Part shown: one piece after another, positions 23,855 to 34,713 of the stretch | Layout of the letters: the number at the start of each line of letters is the position of its first letter | How positions within the stretch are numbered: the stretch's first letter is position 1 | Assembly (NCBI GenBank): GCA_963169105.1 | Contig: OY720639.1 | Span: 94,190,559-94,254,558, forward strand | Length of the DNA: 64,000 nt | Reading direction: 5' to 3' | Source of the DNA: Ceriagrion tenellum | Taxonomy: Eukaryota; Arthropoda; Insecta; Odonata; Coenagrionidae | The notes under the pieces: generated by a model | The model's input: the letters and a program-made list of their open reading frames with translations, nothing else | Told to the model about the DNA's origin: nothing | Databases searched by the model: none | Translations under genes and position numbers: made by a program

Positions 23855-24060
23855 AACAGGCTGATACTAGGATCTGTTTCAGAGGAGCATGAAGAATGAA
23901 CACGATCAAAGTGTAAGAGAGGAGAGTGAGAACTGGACGAGAAGTCATGCAAGGCAGCGATGAAATAATGTTTTGATTGTAAAAATTTTTTTTGATGGAT
24001 GCAGAAGGAAATTCTACCAACTGGGGTCAAATTTCATTTGAAATCTGGAACTGAGCTTGC
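23855..24060 (-). repeat. Unnamed dispersed repeat, copy 1
   Basis: The reverse complement of this segment aligns over about 180 bp with 24848-25032. Shared blocks are TTGGTAGAATTT, CTGCATCCA, and CTTGCATGACTTCTCGTCC with CAGTTCTCACTCTC. Conceptual translations of the two copies agree over ALHDFSSSSHS, so it could derive from a transposon coding region, but I cannot name it. Confidence 0.6.
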
Positions 24061-24734
24061 ATAGCGGAGTAACGATTGTTCATAGTCTTGTTTTCTTTTG
24101 GTTTTTAGGAGTTTGTCCAATAATTGGGATTGTTGAGAAATTGCACGACATAATGAGTTGACAGGACAGCACCCCATAAATTTGGATAGAAATTTACGGA
24201 ATTTTGATTGAATGGAAATTACTGTTTTCTTAATCCCAGGATTTTTATTTTTTTGATAAATATTTTCTCCACATTACAACCGAATGTAATGCGTTTTCAA
24301 ATCATAAATGCACATGTCAACTAAAAGAGAGGGTAATGTATCAAACAAGACCCAAACACGCATTAAGTTTACGTGAAAACCCCGTCATATTGGGGATAAT
24401 TTTATTTAGGTGTTATTAAAACGCCAAAATCAGAATGTCAAACTTTTTGCGTCCTATACAATATATTTTTTTCCTTTTTAGAGACACATCCTATTTACGT
24501 CCACGCTACATGGCGGGCAAGAGTAGCAAATCATCTTCTTCCAGGTTTCCATACTAAAAACTTCCGGCTAAAGTTAGCTGCAGTTTGGCGTGACCTTTTT
24601 GACAACATGATGCCAAACAAGAGCACGGTTTTGTTTATTATTTCAGTTTGTAAATTAATTTACCATGACGTGGTAAACGAAAGGACATATTTATTTCCTT
24701 TTGTATTTCGAGAAAATATTCAACTGAAAATTAC

Positions 24735-25112
24735 ACTTTCCAATCAATGCATTAACAAATGATTTAGTACAAAGTCACTCGCACAGGTGCATTTAAACAA
24801 AGGGTTGAAATTTGCCATGAACTAATCATTTGACTTGACCGGGATGAAGCTCTGCAAGCTTAGTAACTTTCAAATCAAAGTTACCCCAATTGGTAGAATT
24901 TTGTTCTGCATCCACGAACAGTTTCTTTTACAATTAGAACATAATTTCACCGCTGTCTTGCATGACTTCTCGTCCAGTTCTCACTCTCTCACACACTTTA
25001 ACCGTGTTCCTATCCAACGCTTCTCTGAAAAAATGATCCCGGATAAGTCAAATAATTTTTTCATGGCGAATTTTAACCCTTGGGATAAAATTCGCCATGG
25101 GGTATTTGAATC
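24735..25112. mobile_element. Inverted SINE halves enclosing a copy of the unnamed repeat
   Basis: Left (24735-24846): minus-strand SINE tail, ending at the B-box side CCGGGAT. Right (25033-25112): plus-strand SINE tail starting CCGGATAAGTCAAATAA. Between them is a plus-strand copy of the 180-bp repeat that also lies at 23855-24060. The left tail (CCAATCAATGCATTAACAAA...CACTCGCACAGGTGC) matches the tail at 61625-61700. The two tails point away from each other. Confidence 0.6.
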
Positions 25113-25156
25113 CATATTTTAAAAATCCTTGTACTTTTCCACAATTGTTTATTAAC

Positions 25157-25194
25157 ATACTACGAGTTTTGCAGCTTGCTGCATCTTCAGGTAC
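25157..25194 (-). ncRNA. Hammerhead-like motif with G12 to A change
   Basis: On the minus strand: GTAC, CTGAAGA, T, GCAG-CAAG-CTGC, AAAAC, TC, GTA, GTAT. Position 7 is free in hammerheads, so CUGAAGA is acceptable. Stem I is 4 bp with one G-U, and stem II is 4 bp. The first G of GAAA is A, which normally kills cleavage. Confidence 0.65.
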
Positions 25195-25537
25195 AATTGA
25201 TTACATGTTATTTATTGATATTTACGATAGTAACCGACGCTGAGAAGCGGGGGGTTTGGAGGACAAACTAATTTTTGGGTGGAAAGGCAGGGGAACATAG
25301 GTTTGGGTAATTTCCACAGATTCAGGCGAGATATCGTGGAAGTTCGTCACATTAAAACAGAATCAACAATTGCATATTCCAAACCAAAAAAGGAGGGGGA
25401 AACCTTGTTTCCTCCTCCTTTCCTAGGTTTTTCCATTTAAACGCCGCTTCCCGACCGTATTTCTGTTCCTAACCCCCCCTTTTTTCTCAAACTGGTAAAA
25501 AATATATAAATGCGATGTGCTCTCTAACAGATTATCT

Positions 25538-25579
25538 TGTTCCTGATGATGGCTCTGTGAGTTGAAACGCGTAGTACGG
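25538..25579 (+). ncRNA. Hammerhead ribozyme motif, intact core
   Basis: CTGATGA 25543-25549, stem II GGCUC-UGU-GAGUU (5 bp, two G-U), GAAAC 25564-25568, GC loop, GUA ending at 25573. Stem I (UUGUUC with GUACGG) has a U-U mismatch at the second position. Core bases are complete. The predicted cleavage is between 25573 and 25574. Confidence 0.7.
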
Positions 25580-26019
25580 AACGAATATCCTGTGGAATAG
25601 TGCAATTGTTGTTTCTGTTTTAATAGGTTTTTGGTGTTGTGAAAAGGGAAATTTTTTCGGAAAGGAGTGGGGAGGGGTGCGGAAAAAGAAACTCGTTGCA
25701 AAGGTTGCTTGATTGTTTTAATATGATTTCAAATATAAAATACTTCCCCGAAGTGACACCTAAAAGTGTAAATTTTATCCTCAAGGTAAATATTACACAT
25801 TACTTAGACTAAAATTTGTCCATTTTTACATGTACTAGGGGCATTGTAAGATATTTGACGATGAACTGCAATACAAAATTTTGGTAACCGCATAGCCATT
25901 TTATACATGCGCACGAGGAAGCTCAGGGGAAAGGCAATTTTTATTTTATCCTCCATCCGAGTTTCGCTGGCCAAAATCGTTAATGAGATTGTTAATCATT
26001 CGAACCAAGTCTTCCACGA

Positions 26020-26600
26020 GGGAACGGGAGGAGGAGGGGTGAGGGATGGAGGGAGAGAGAGAGAGGAGAAAGAAGAAAGGAGGCAGAGCGACGTGGATTA
26101 AATTAGATTCCGGAGACGAGATGGAATCGTCGCTTCTCGCTCGGGAGGAGATTTCAGACTGGGAGACGTCGACTGCGGGATGAGCCGAGGCAATTAACAC
26201 GGCGGCGGCAACGCCCCCCTCACTCCCCGCATCCCTGGCGTACGGAGCATATTTTAACAAGGATTTTTGCATAAGCGATCTCTCTCTCTCTCTCTCTGAA
26301 GCTCCGACAGTGGTTCGCTATGGCGGAGAGATACAACACAACCGATGCCGTAAAGTGCACCAATTGGGGCAGACGCGCAATTACGGCAACACGGAATTAA
26401 AGCGAAGTGTGGTTTGGTAGGATGGAACGACAGAGGTGGATTCACCGTCGAGATTGGCGTGTTTTAAAACGAGAGGCGTCGCAGTATAACAGTTTATTGT
26501 CTCATCCGACAGATGATGCCCTTCAAAGGCTCGAAAACTTCATGGAACGGCTGGTGAGAAAACGCGATGACGGCACCAAAAAAATATTAACCGTTTAACA
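26020..26600. other. CpG-rich island with (TC)n run and a short open frame
   Basis: The segment is unusually CpG-rich for this window and contains (TC)9 at 26280-26298. A 63-codon plus-strand frame (26407-26598) begins MWFGRMERQRWIHRRDW and has charged, non-repetitive composition. It matches no family I recognise. It could be a 5' exon or chance. This is the one place where I would look first for host transcription. Confidence 0.3.
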
Positions 26601-28033
26601 TCATATTGCTCATCTCTCAGATAATGCGACCAGAATTTGAAGAAAGAAAATTAGGATAAAAGAGAAATTATACGTAACCGCTGCCATTGTACCTTCTTCT
26701 TCTATCTTTTGCTGTACGGAGGTTGGCAATCATTGTGATGATGTCTGATTAGTTTGATATTGTTAGTAATACACCTGACCATTTCAAACATATCAGACTG
26801 CCCTGATATCCCTCTTGGATTCCCAAAGTTTGCAACATCGAACTTAACAAGCTACTAACTATTAAGATCACATCATTTCTTCATCGATGCTGCCCTGCTC
26901 GTATACAATTTTGTTGAGAAAAATCATAAGCCTCACCCGAGATGAAGCTTTATAGTGGATCAGAAGTGATCGAAAGAATATTTTCTGAAAATTTTCGAGA
27001 ACGTGGGTTGAATGTAACCCGTGTAATATCTGTGAGGGCTGCGATCTAATATTTAAGTGTCGAATCGATTTTTTATTTAACAGGAACAAGTGCTGAACAA
27101 ACCCGACCTGAGCGATCTAAACCTTGTGTGTGGTCATGACATTGAATTTATTACATTACAGGCTCATTCAAATATAACAATTTATTTCAACCACTACAAA
27201 ACTCTGCATGGCAGTTGCATTTAATACATTTATTTTAACAGCACCCATTCATTATTAGGACTTATTTCAAATTCCCGCATCATTTTGGTTCACAGCCCTT
27301 TCAAAACACGTTTTTTCCAAACACTCGTGGATTGGACACGTGGGAATTTGGCGGAGCGAACATGTTTTGATCAACCACTATGCGTTTGCTACGGGCTGTA
27401 GAAGGAAGCAATTTCTTTGATAAACGCCGTTAAAGTGGTGAAAACTCGCCGACGGCAACCAAGTCATCAAAGGGAAGGAGATACAAAGAAAGATCCAAAT
27501 GCTATATATTTGAATGATAGCTTTATTCGAAGTTAAAATGAGGATCAGAGGCGGTAGAAAAAAATCATGATTTCGCGAATGTGAGTTGAATATTTCCTAT
27601 TATATACACGAAAATGTTGTGACTGACTGCAACTATAAGCCATTCAGACAACCGGAGAGGACATTCATACTGCCAAGCCGAGAGCACAAGCGGAGCCAGG
27701 AACCCCAGGACTGAAAATCGTTCTTAGTCGAACGCTTAAGACAGACTGCCCACGACAGTGATTTTAAGCATGTTATTTCGTTATGTTTCAGGAAAGTTCA
27801 CGTGCTGGATTGCATTTTTGAGAATAAATAAATTTCTTCTTCTCCTTCATTATTCCCTCCCGCTGCAACCCTCTGCGATGAATAAGAGACCTTCATCGTT
27901 CGTGCCCTTGCGTCCTTGATTCACCAGTCCCATCGAATGACAAACCACTCCGTCTCACCGCAAATTACTCTCTCTTATTCCACTCCCCCTTTCCCCTCTG
28001 GATACCAACTCCGAATAAAATTATCACTGGTCG
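26601..28033. other. Unassigned intergenic DNA
   Basis: Nothing recognised with confidence in either strand. Confidence 0.4.
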
Positions 28034-28427
28034 TTCAGACCTAAGATGGATTGACTGCAGCCCACCACCCTTCCCTATCTAATGCTAGTTCCCTTACCTC
28101 CAGGTACCTCTCCCTATATACTTACCTCTTTACTTGGTCAATGGACTAATTCCTAGATCTTCCTCTGGGGAATTTTCCCTCTATTTTACCTTCAATGATG
28201 TTCTTCCAAAATCCATTGTCTCAGGGTGGGTACAATCCATCATGTTCTTCTTTTCTCTATGGCGTTCCATGTTTTCCTTTCCTCTTCACTATTCTCTACA
28301 TTTCGTCATTCCTTAATTTGTCCGTCCATTTTATCTTCAGAATCCTCCTCCAACACCAGGTTTCTAAGGCTTCTAGTCTTTTCTGGTCAGCTTTTCCAAT
28401 GATCCATGCTTCTGATCCATAGAGTTC
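28034..28427 (-). mobile_element. LINE family A, 3' fragment
   Basis: The minus strand gives, with frame breaks, WCWRRI-like, then KWTDK, and downstream EGKIEGK. This is the order 'LExxEMWCWRRMxKIxWT...RRxxWIGxxLRxxG...xIEGKxEG' of a LINE RT tail. It is the same family as the plus-strand copy at 60575-61212. The 3' end is marked by GGATTGACTGCAGCCC on the plus strand. It is abutted by family B. Confidence 0.75.
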
Positions 28428-28484
28428 ATGATCGTGTGATTTTAATCAAAGGACACCATCGTGGTCTCTTCGGTCACTTGATTC

Positions 28485-29130
28485 CCTTTCCCAAACGGCA
28501 TCTACATACTACCCTGCGAGCCGCCGCATGGGCGGGTGGCTGGGGGTGTTAGGACACCAGTCATGTGACGATGTAAGAGTTTGGGAGGTGAAATGGTGAC
28601 GTGTATTATAGTAGTGCATTTAGTGGAGGTCAGTTTGTATTGTGGTCTTTTATTGTGCGCGGAAAGAACGAGATTTCTACCTATCTGTTCGGCAACGATT
28701 CTCTCTTATTTTATCGCATCTGTCAGACCTAGAGATGTAGTGAGGCGTCATGATATTATTTTCTGTGTCGCTGTGAAACACACCATTCCTGAATACCTCA
28801 AGCAGCCTAAGCCTAACGGGCAGCCTTCGAGTCTCTAGGGGCTCCCACCTTAGTCCCTTATACAGTTGTGTAACACTATATGTCCGTTCGTAGCATTTTT
28901 TAACGAAGTGAACTGCTTTTCTTTCATTTGTTAATTTTTTTGGTTAAATCTTTATGACCAGGGTCCCAAATGCTCGCGGCGTATTCGAGGTGTGGCCCGA
29001 CCACAGCGAAGTAGCATCTTTCTTTTACTTTTTCATCCGAGGACCTTCCTATTATAGGCTTAACAAAACATAGTTTCCTTAATGCTGTACCGCATATGTT
29101 TTGTATGTGTGTTCCTCACGATATATCTGA
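28485..29130 (-). mobile_element. LINE family B, 3' fragment
   Basis: Minus-strand blocks KKLCFVKPIIG-like, then KERCYFAVVGPHLEYAAS and IWDPGHK match the 'LVRPxLEYAxxVWDP' segment found near the end of Jockey/CR1/I-type RTs. The 3' UTR (28490-28800) is shared with 30945-31260 and 54700-54960. It has stops and is 5'-truncated. Confidence 0.75.
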
Positions 29131-29139
29131 AGTTAAGGT

Positions 29140-29735
29140 AATTCCAAGGTAGTAGTTCCAAGTTCCCTTACTCCTGGTATCTCTTCCAATGTACTTTTCT
29201 CTATATTTGGTCCATGAACTTATTCCTGGGTCTTCCTCTGGGGACTTTTCCCTCTATTTTACCATCAATTAGGTTCCTCACAAGCCCATTGTCTCTCAGT
29301 TGTCATGTCCAATCCATCTGGTTCTTCTTTTCTCCATGGTGGTCTATATGGTCTTTTCCTCTTCTACTCTCCTGTACACTTGATCATTTCTTATTTTTTC
29401 CATCTATTTTATCTTCAGCATCCTCCTCCAGCGCCAGGTTTCGAATATTTCTAGTCTTTTCTTGTTAGCTTTTCCAATGGTTCATGCTTCTGGTTCACAG
29501 AGTGATACGCTCCACAGGAATATTTTTATATACAGTTTCCTGGTTTTAAATCATATCTCCTTTGAGAATAGCAGTTGTCTTTTTCCCATGAAGGCCTTCT
29601 TAGCTTAGACAATTCTCCGCTTGATGTCCGTTGTACTTCTTCCGTCCCATGTGATGGTACTTCCGAGATAGTTGAAGGATTCCACTTGCCCTAGTTTCTC
29701 TCCTCTCAGGTTGACTTCTGCATTCACCTTTTATG
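29140..29735 (-). mobile_element. LINE family A, second fragment
   Basis: Nucleotide match to 36178-36797 and 28034-28427, including the GTCCATGAACTTATTCCTGG block and the TGGTTCACAGAGTG block. At the upper end, the minus strand encodes the GEKLGQVESF-like stretch of the RT palm/thumb link. The first 70 bp of the 3' end are missing. Confidence 0.75.
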
Positions 29736-29739
29736 AAAA

Positions 29740-30940
29740 CGAAGCAGTCATGACAGTCGAATGCAAACCTTGAAAGTTTGTTCTTTCAATAATTCGATTT
29801 TACTTATCACATTAGTGCAAGTAATATAAAAGTGCAAAAAAGAAACATGCGCACGAAATTCAACACTTTTAAAATTGAAAACAATTTGGGTAAAAAGAGT
29901 CCACAAAAAAGCATCTACGTCTCTTTCAGTGTAAGTAATATTGCTGCTCAATTTTCCATGGTTCATGTAAACACGAGTATCAAATTTTGTTTGAATACAT
30001 TGAAGGGTTCCGGAATTCCTAGCTTTCAAAGACACCAAACTTTAGTTTCATACGGAATCATGGAGTTAGGGATGACATGCGAAATACATTTCAAGTCACG
30101 ACTAACGTTTTTGCTTTCTGTGACAGAGAGGAGTCCTTTAAACCTTTACATCAGTCTATTCAAGGGGTTTTGAAACGAAAGGGACAGAGTGGAATATTAA
30201 ATTCCTCTTCCAAAGGCCATGAACGAAGTTTTCAATTCACTCTGTTCCGGAGTTTCCGGAGCAATATAGATAAATATTGCAGGAAGATTTAGTGGCTATT
30301 TTCAACGCTCCATACCGGAAACTTATCATCAAAGGAAGATTTTAAAATAAACCATTAAAAATCTTGGCTTGGGAGAGTACGAATCCAAACCTCTAAAAAA
30401 CAAGTTGCACATTCCCTGGATTACCCTCTACTCTCCGGGGAGCGAGAATATCCGTTGCATTAGTCCGTTTTGCAGGAAATTGAGTCAATCCCGGTGGAAT
30501 CGAAATATTTCACCGAATATACCGGGGAGAGATATAAAATTACACTCCATTTAATGAGAGCTGGAACTTGCCGTTCGTGCCGCATTAATTTGCCACTTCG
30601 GCTGAGTGGATCGTGAATCTATTTTGCCGACTCAGTGAAATAATGTGGTAACATTAAACTTGCTTATGCACAGCCCGTCGGTTTAAACCTGCTTCCTTAA
30701 TGGAGCCTATAGGTGCACCAAATGCGGCAAGCTTTCAGTGCGACACGCATGAAGGGCTTTTACCCGGCTCAAGACACATGAGGAATTTATCCTCTTTGGT
30801 GACCCAAGTTAGGCACGCGTTCTCGAGGGATGTTAAGGTATAAGAGGAAAAAAAGCAATTATTTTGACCTCGAGTTCTTACAAAATTCAGAATATCCAGT
30901 AATTAGAGTAGTACCTATTTACAAAAAGTTGGAAATTCAT
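29740..30940. other. Unassigned intergenic DNA
   Basis: A frame of 113 codons at 29832-30173 overlaps one of 96 codons on the other strand. Neither has family features. The 30380-30700 region is less AT-rich (CTCCGGGGAGCGAG) without a recognisable element. Confidence 0.4.
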
Positions 30941-30944
30941 CTAC

Positions 30945-31590
30945 ACCTACAAACTACCCTGCAAGCTGCCGCATGAGCGTGGGACAGGGGGTGTTAGGTC
31001 ACCAGCCGTTTAAAGATGTAAGGGATAAGATTCTGGGAGGTAAAGTGATGACATGTATTATGGGAGTGTATTTAGTGGAGCTCAGTTTATATTGTGATCG
31101 CTTATTGTGCGCGGAAAGAACGAGTTCTTGTGCATATCCTTTCGATAATTTATCTCTCTTATTCTACCGCTTCTGTCCAACCTGTAGTGAAGCGTCATGA
31201 TAATATTCCCTGCGTCAATCTGAAACACATCAGTTCTGAATTTCTCAAGCAAGCTAAGCCTGGCGTGTAGCCTTTCAGTCTCGAGGGGCTTCCACCTCGT
31301 ACCCGTCGTGAAACACTATATATTCGCACGAGACAGTTTTTAACGAAGCATGCAGCTTTTCTTCGTATATTATTAATTTTTTTGTTTAAATATTTATAAC
31401 CAGGGTCCCAAATGCTCGCGGCGTATTTGAGGTGTGGTTTAACCAGAGCGAAGTAGCATCTCTCTTTTACGTTTTCATCCGAGGACTCTCCTATGATACG
31501 CTTAACAAAACCTAGTTTCTTTAATGCTGCGCCGCAAATGCTTTGTATGTGTATTCCCCACATTGGTAAGCCATGAAAGACTGGGCTGGA
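30945..31590 (-). mobile_element. LINE family B, longest open copy
   Basis: The minus-strand frame 31656-31195 (153 codons) includes GAALKKLGFVKRIIG, FALVKPHLKYAASIWDPG and NNIRRKAACFVKN. This is a conventional RT C-terminal 'LVRPHLEYA..IWDPH...IExIQRRAARFV' block. The N-terminal 30 residues come from flanking DNA. The 3' UTR continues down to 30945. RT catalytic residues are absent because of 5' truncation. Confidence 0.8.
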
Positions 31591-31639
31591 TACTATAATA
31601 ACGGTGATAATTATGAAAGGATTATAGTTTGTTTGACCA

Positions 31640-31725
31640 AGTGAAGAGATCATCATTGGTCGTCCATTCCTAAGATTGGTTGAGTGCAGTCCTTCACCCT
31701 TCCCTATCTATTGGAATCTCACTAA
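31640..31725 (-). mobile_element. LINE family A, 3' terminal scrap
   Basis: CCTAAGATTGGTTGAGTGCAG and CCCTTCCCTATCTA match the family A 3' end at 28040 and 36190. Only about 85 bp remain. Confidence 0.6.
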
Positions 31726-32150
31726 ATAAATGCTGCAATAAAGAAATTGGGAATTATAAAAAATATAAGGAAGGTTCTCTGATAAAGAAGTGAACGATTG
31801 ATGACACCTTACCATGGTTTGGCCTAGTTTTGAGTATCGTGAGAGCATTTGAGACTCTGCTTAGGAAGATAAAATTCGCTAAGTAGAGAAAATACAAATA
31901 AAAGCAGCATGCTTCGTTAAAGTAGTAAGAGTCACTCAACTAATGGATGGACTAGGCTGGAGGCAGGTGAAGACACGGGAGGTTTGACCCCGTTGTACAT
32001 CTGAAGAACTGATAGAAGTGACAAAATATGTGAGATACGCAGCTTAACTGGTAGATACAAGTGTTGCCACTTTCCATGAATTATTAGTGATTATAACAGA
32101 GAGAGCGCTAAACATCTTAAAACCCTGTTTCAGACCACCCAATTTTCTTT
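31726..32150. other. Unassigned intergenic DNA
   Basis: Nothing recognised. Confidence 0.4.
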
Positions 32151-32154
32151 TAGC

Positions 32155-32285
32155 AATTGAGAGATCCGGTTCGAATTTCGACCAAGGCAACTGATTTTCT
32201 TTGGTAAATTTCATTCTCTGGTGTAAATGCACCCGTGCAAGTGACCACGCACAGTATCATATGTACACGCAATGATTGGAAAACT
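32155..32285 (+). mobile_element. tRNA-derived SINE-like unit
   Basis: The B box GGTTCGAATTTC at about 32168-32180 is followed by a body ending GCACCCGTGCAAGTGACC and CGCAATGATTGG. The tail matches, in the same sense, the tails of the minus-strand units at 24735 and 61625. The A-box half is diverged. Confidence 0.6.
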
Positions 32286-32449
32286 GTATAAAAGAACTGA
32301 AGAAAAACATGGCTTCAATGTCTCATTCAACGGTCGGGGTTCTGTACTTTAAATAGCTGGTGCAAACTATGCAGGCAGGGGTCGAGATTCCTCTGAAGTG
32401 ATTCATCCACCACCGCCTATTTTGAACTCGAGCCCTTAGAAACCCAGTA

Positions 32450-33255
32450 AATGATATGATATGATATATTGATATATTTTATTTACTCCCACATTATATT
32501 TACAATTATGAATACAATAATAAACGGGAGCTTTAGGTGGTCTCCAAGGTCCTAAAACCTGAAGTGAGCCACCAGCAGGTGCAATAAAAGTATGCCATTC
32601 ATAAAAAAGGCAGTAACAGTATTATAAGTGACAGTTCACAATCCACAATCATGAAAAAGATACTCAACATTTTCACAAGAAAATAACCACTCTTTGGTCA
32701 GTTTTAGTGCATAGGTTATGGATTTACATTGTTTTTATTTCAGCGGGTAGTGTATTAAATAATTTTGGCCCCATATACAAAAAAGAAATTTTGTATAAGG
32801 TTTATTTTGGTCAGTATGTTACAATATTAGATTTGTTTCTTAAATTATATTTGCATTCATCGGATACACTGGGCATATTGCCACTTCTGGCGAAAAACAA
32901 TTTTAAGAGTTTAAATAAATACATATGCCTCAGTGACAACAATCTGAGGGCCACAAACAATGGAAAGGTGCGTTCATAAGAGTTTTTACAAAGTATGATA
33001 CGGATTAATTTATTTGTAAAACAAGTGCACACCTGAATGTATTAAAGTAAGCACTACACCAACAAATTGTGACAAAATAAATTTTGGATTGGACAACAGC
33101 ATGATGTACAATGATTTTACTGGAAGTGTACATATGTTGCATAAAAAATAGTATTCAGATAAGGCACTTCTGAGGCATTTGTTTACCGTAAACAAATGTT
33201 TATCCCAGCGTAGATTACTGTCAAGAATGACTCCCAAGTACTTCTATGTGCCACC
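32450..33255 (-). mobile_element. Non-LTR retrotransposon 3' end with (TATCA)n tail
   Basis: The upper part of the minus strand (33237-33010) encodes MGVILDSNLRWDKHL, the RT thumb 'LGVxLDSxLxWxxHI' motif. After a frameshift, 33032-32811 encodes NKLIRIILCKNSYERTFPLF, then a leucine-rich end and YNLRNKS, matching the 'RxI...K..RT.PLF..L.ILxLxxLY...YNLR' tail of Jockey/CR1-like elements. The 3' UTR ends at about 32455 in ATGATATGATATGATA, a short tandem tail. It is 5'-truncated. Confidence 0.8.
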
Positions 33256-33384
33256 ATAAAAGCTAGACCACTCAGGCAAAAGAAGAATACCGTATGAAAG
33301 TGATTTTTTTAAGTGTAGCTTTATGGAATAACTTCATGACTATAGATTGAAACAATTTGTAATTTCCAGATGAGATTTTTTTTT

Positions 33385-33424
33385 CACGACCCAGGTTTCG
33401 TCGCTGTGCGACATCATCAGGTAG
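33385..33424 (-). ncRNA. Hammerhead ribozyme motif, intact core
   Basis: On the minus strand: CTGATGA, T, stem II GTCGC-ACA-GCGAC (5 bp), GAAA, stem III ACC-TG-GGT (3 bp, 2-nt loop), then C of GUC. Stem I is short (C-G, A-U, U-G). Predicted cleavage is between plus positions 33388 and 33387. Structure is the same class as 22766-22808. Confidence 0.8.
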
Positions 33425-33507
33425 GATGATGCGGCAAGGCAGCAAGGGGTTGCCTTTTCCACCCCCCTGCCTAACAGGGTATATATTTGTAAGGAAAAAC
33501 ATGTAAA

Positions 33508-33549
33508 TTACCTGATGATGTCGCACAGCGACAAAAACTGGGTCGTGTA
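33508..33549 (+). ncRNA. Hammerhead-like motif with G12 to A change
   Basis: CTGATGA 33512-33518, stem II GTCGC-ACA-GCGAC, then AAAAAC where GAAACC is expected, and GGTC ending at 33544. Loss of G12 should abolish cleavage. Partner of 33385-33424. Confidence 0.7.
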
Positions 33550-33599
33550 ATTAAAAATCTCACGTGTAAAGTACAAAGTGTTTCAATATATAATCAAGA

Positions 33600-34712
33600 A
33601 CGCCGTGTATTGAAACTGTAACCTTGCTCAGAAATACTAGATTAGGTAGCGGATTATATTAGAGACCAAATGTCTTGCATGTAGGAGTAGGATGTGGGAA
33701 AGTAGAAATTCAGGGAGGCAAAGGAATAGGAATAACAAAGGGCCGAAACGAACCAATTTTTGGGCTAAAAAACAGATGTTAAAAAGCGATTCTTCCTCCG
33801 GAATTAGAAAACTGTCGATATACATTCTTTGGGTGCGGAATTAATTGAAGCGGCCACCTAATGGAAGAGATGTATTTTTGAGTACTCACACAATAATTGG
33901 CTTACAGTGTCCACTTCACATCATTACCTGAATTGAGAAATATTTGGATAAAATTGTCCATTTTTACATTTTTAAAAATTACTCAGAAAAAATTCCCAAA
34001 GGATCAAAATGCGTCACATAAATATGAAATATACTTTTTCGTCATTTGTTCGATAAATACACATTATGTATTTGGTTTTTACTTCCGAAAGGGCCATTAT
34101 TCCAATTTATTTTTAAAACAAAAGTTTCCCACGGAGACGACGTAATAAAAAAATTATCGTTTAATCAACGGTTTATGCCACGATCACACGTTCCCAGGCT
34201 ACGCAATTTATAATTCAATTGCGATCACTTGAATTCAATCCATAACTTAACACATTATGAAACAAATTCTATCATCAAGCACGTTTTCAAGCTTCCATTC
34301 CTAAATTTGGGGTAGAGAGAGATGATACAGCGTACTTTCCTCAATAATGAAACCAGAATCCGTAATGCAGAGGGGTTAGAGAGAAATGAGGACATCTATT
34401 TCATAAGGAAATCATAGTTTAAGTTTGGTAGATAAAAACGAACTCGGATTTTATTTCTCCATTGTTGCTCACGGAAATAGGTCAGTACCATTAAGGGTCT
34501 CAAATGCTGGAGAGGAGACATACTTGAATACTAAATTCTCATAAATATTCTCACTTACGGACCTTTATGATCGAACTTTTAATTCACTAGGGCATAAAGG
34601 AAAATTCTAAAGTCGTTTTACATTTCATGATCCCAGTGTTGTAAGAAATCAGAGTAATATTAAGAGAAGATTTTTATGAAGTTTAGTTACTTGTCACAGA
34701 AAAAAGGTTCTA
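33600..34712. other. Unassigned intergenic DNA
   Basis: Nothing recognised. Confidence 0.4.
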
Positions 34713-34713
34713 T

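Larger units (their letters stand above)
25121..25770. mobile_element. Composite hammerhead element with G-rich and C-rich spacers
   Basis: The left part has a minus-strand hammerhead (25157-25194) followed by the outer arm CAATTGTGGAAAAGTACAAGG on the minus strand. A G-rich spacer, a plus-oriented TTCAGGCGAGATATCGTGG motif (25321-25341), and a purine then pyrimidine stretch (25385-25485) come next. Then follow a plus-strand hammerhead (25538-25579), its outer arm CTGTGGAATAGTGCAATTG, and a reverse motif (25743-25762). The arrangement suggests two related elements, one nested in or abutting the other. No frame encodes a recognisable protein. Confidence 0.6.
33338..33595. mobile_element. Palindromic hammerhead element, about 85-bp arms
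   Basis: Arms 33340-33424 and 33506-33594 are complementary with some mismatches (TGAAACANTTTGTA...GAGATTTTT...ACGACCCAG). The left arm has a perfect minus-strand hammerhead core and the right arm a plus-strand copy with one core change. The 80-bp centre contains CCACCCCCCTGCC. No duplication could be identified at the edges. Confidence 0.8.
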
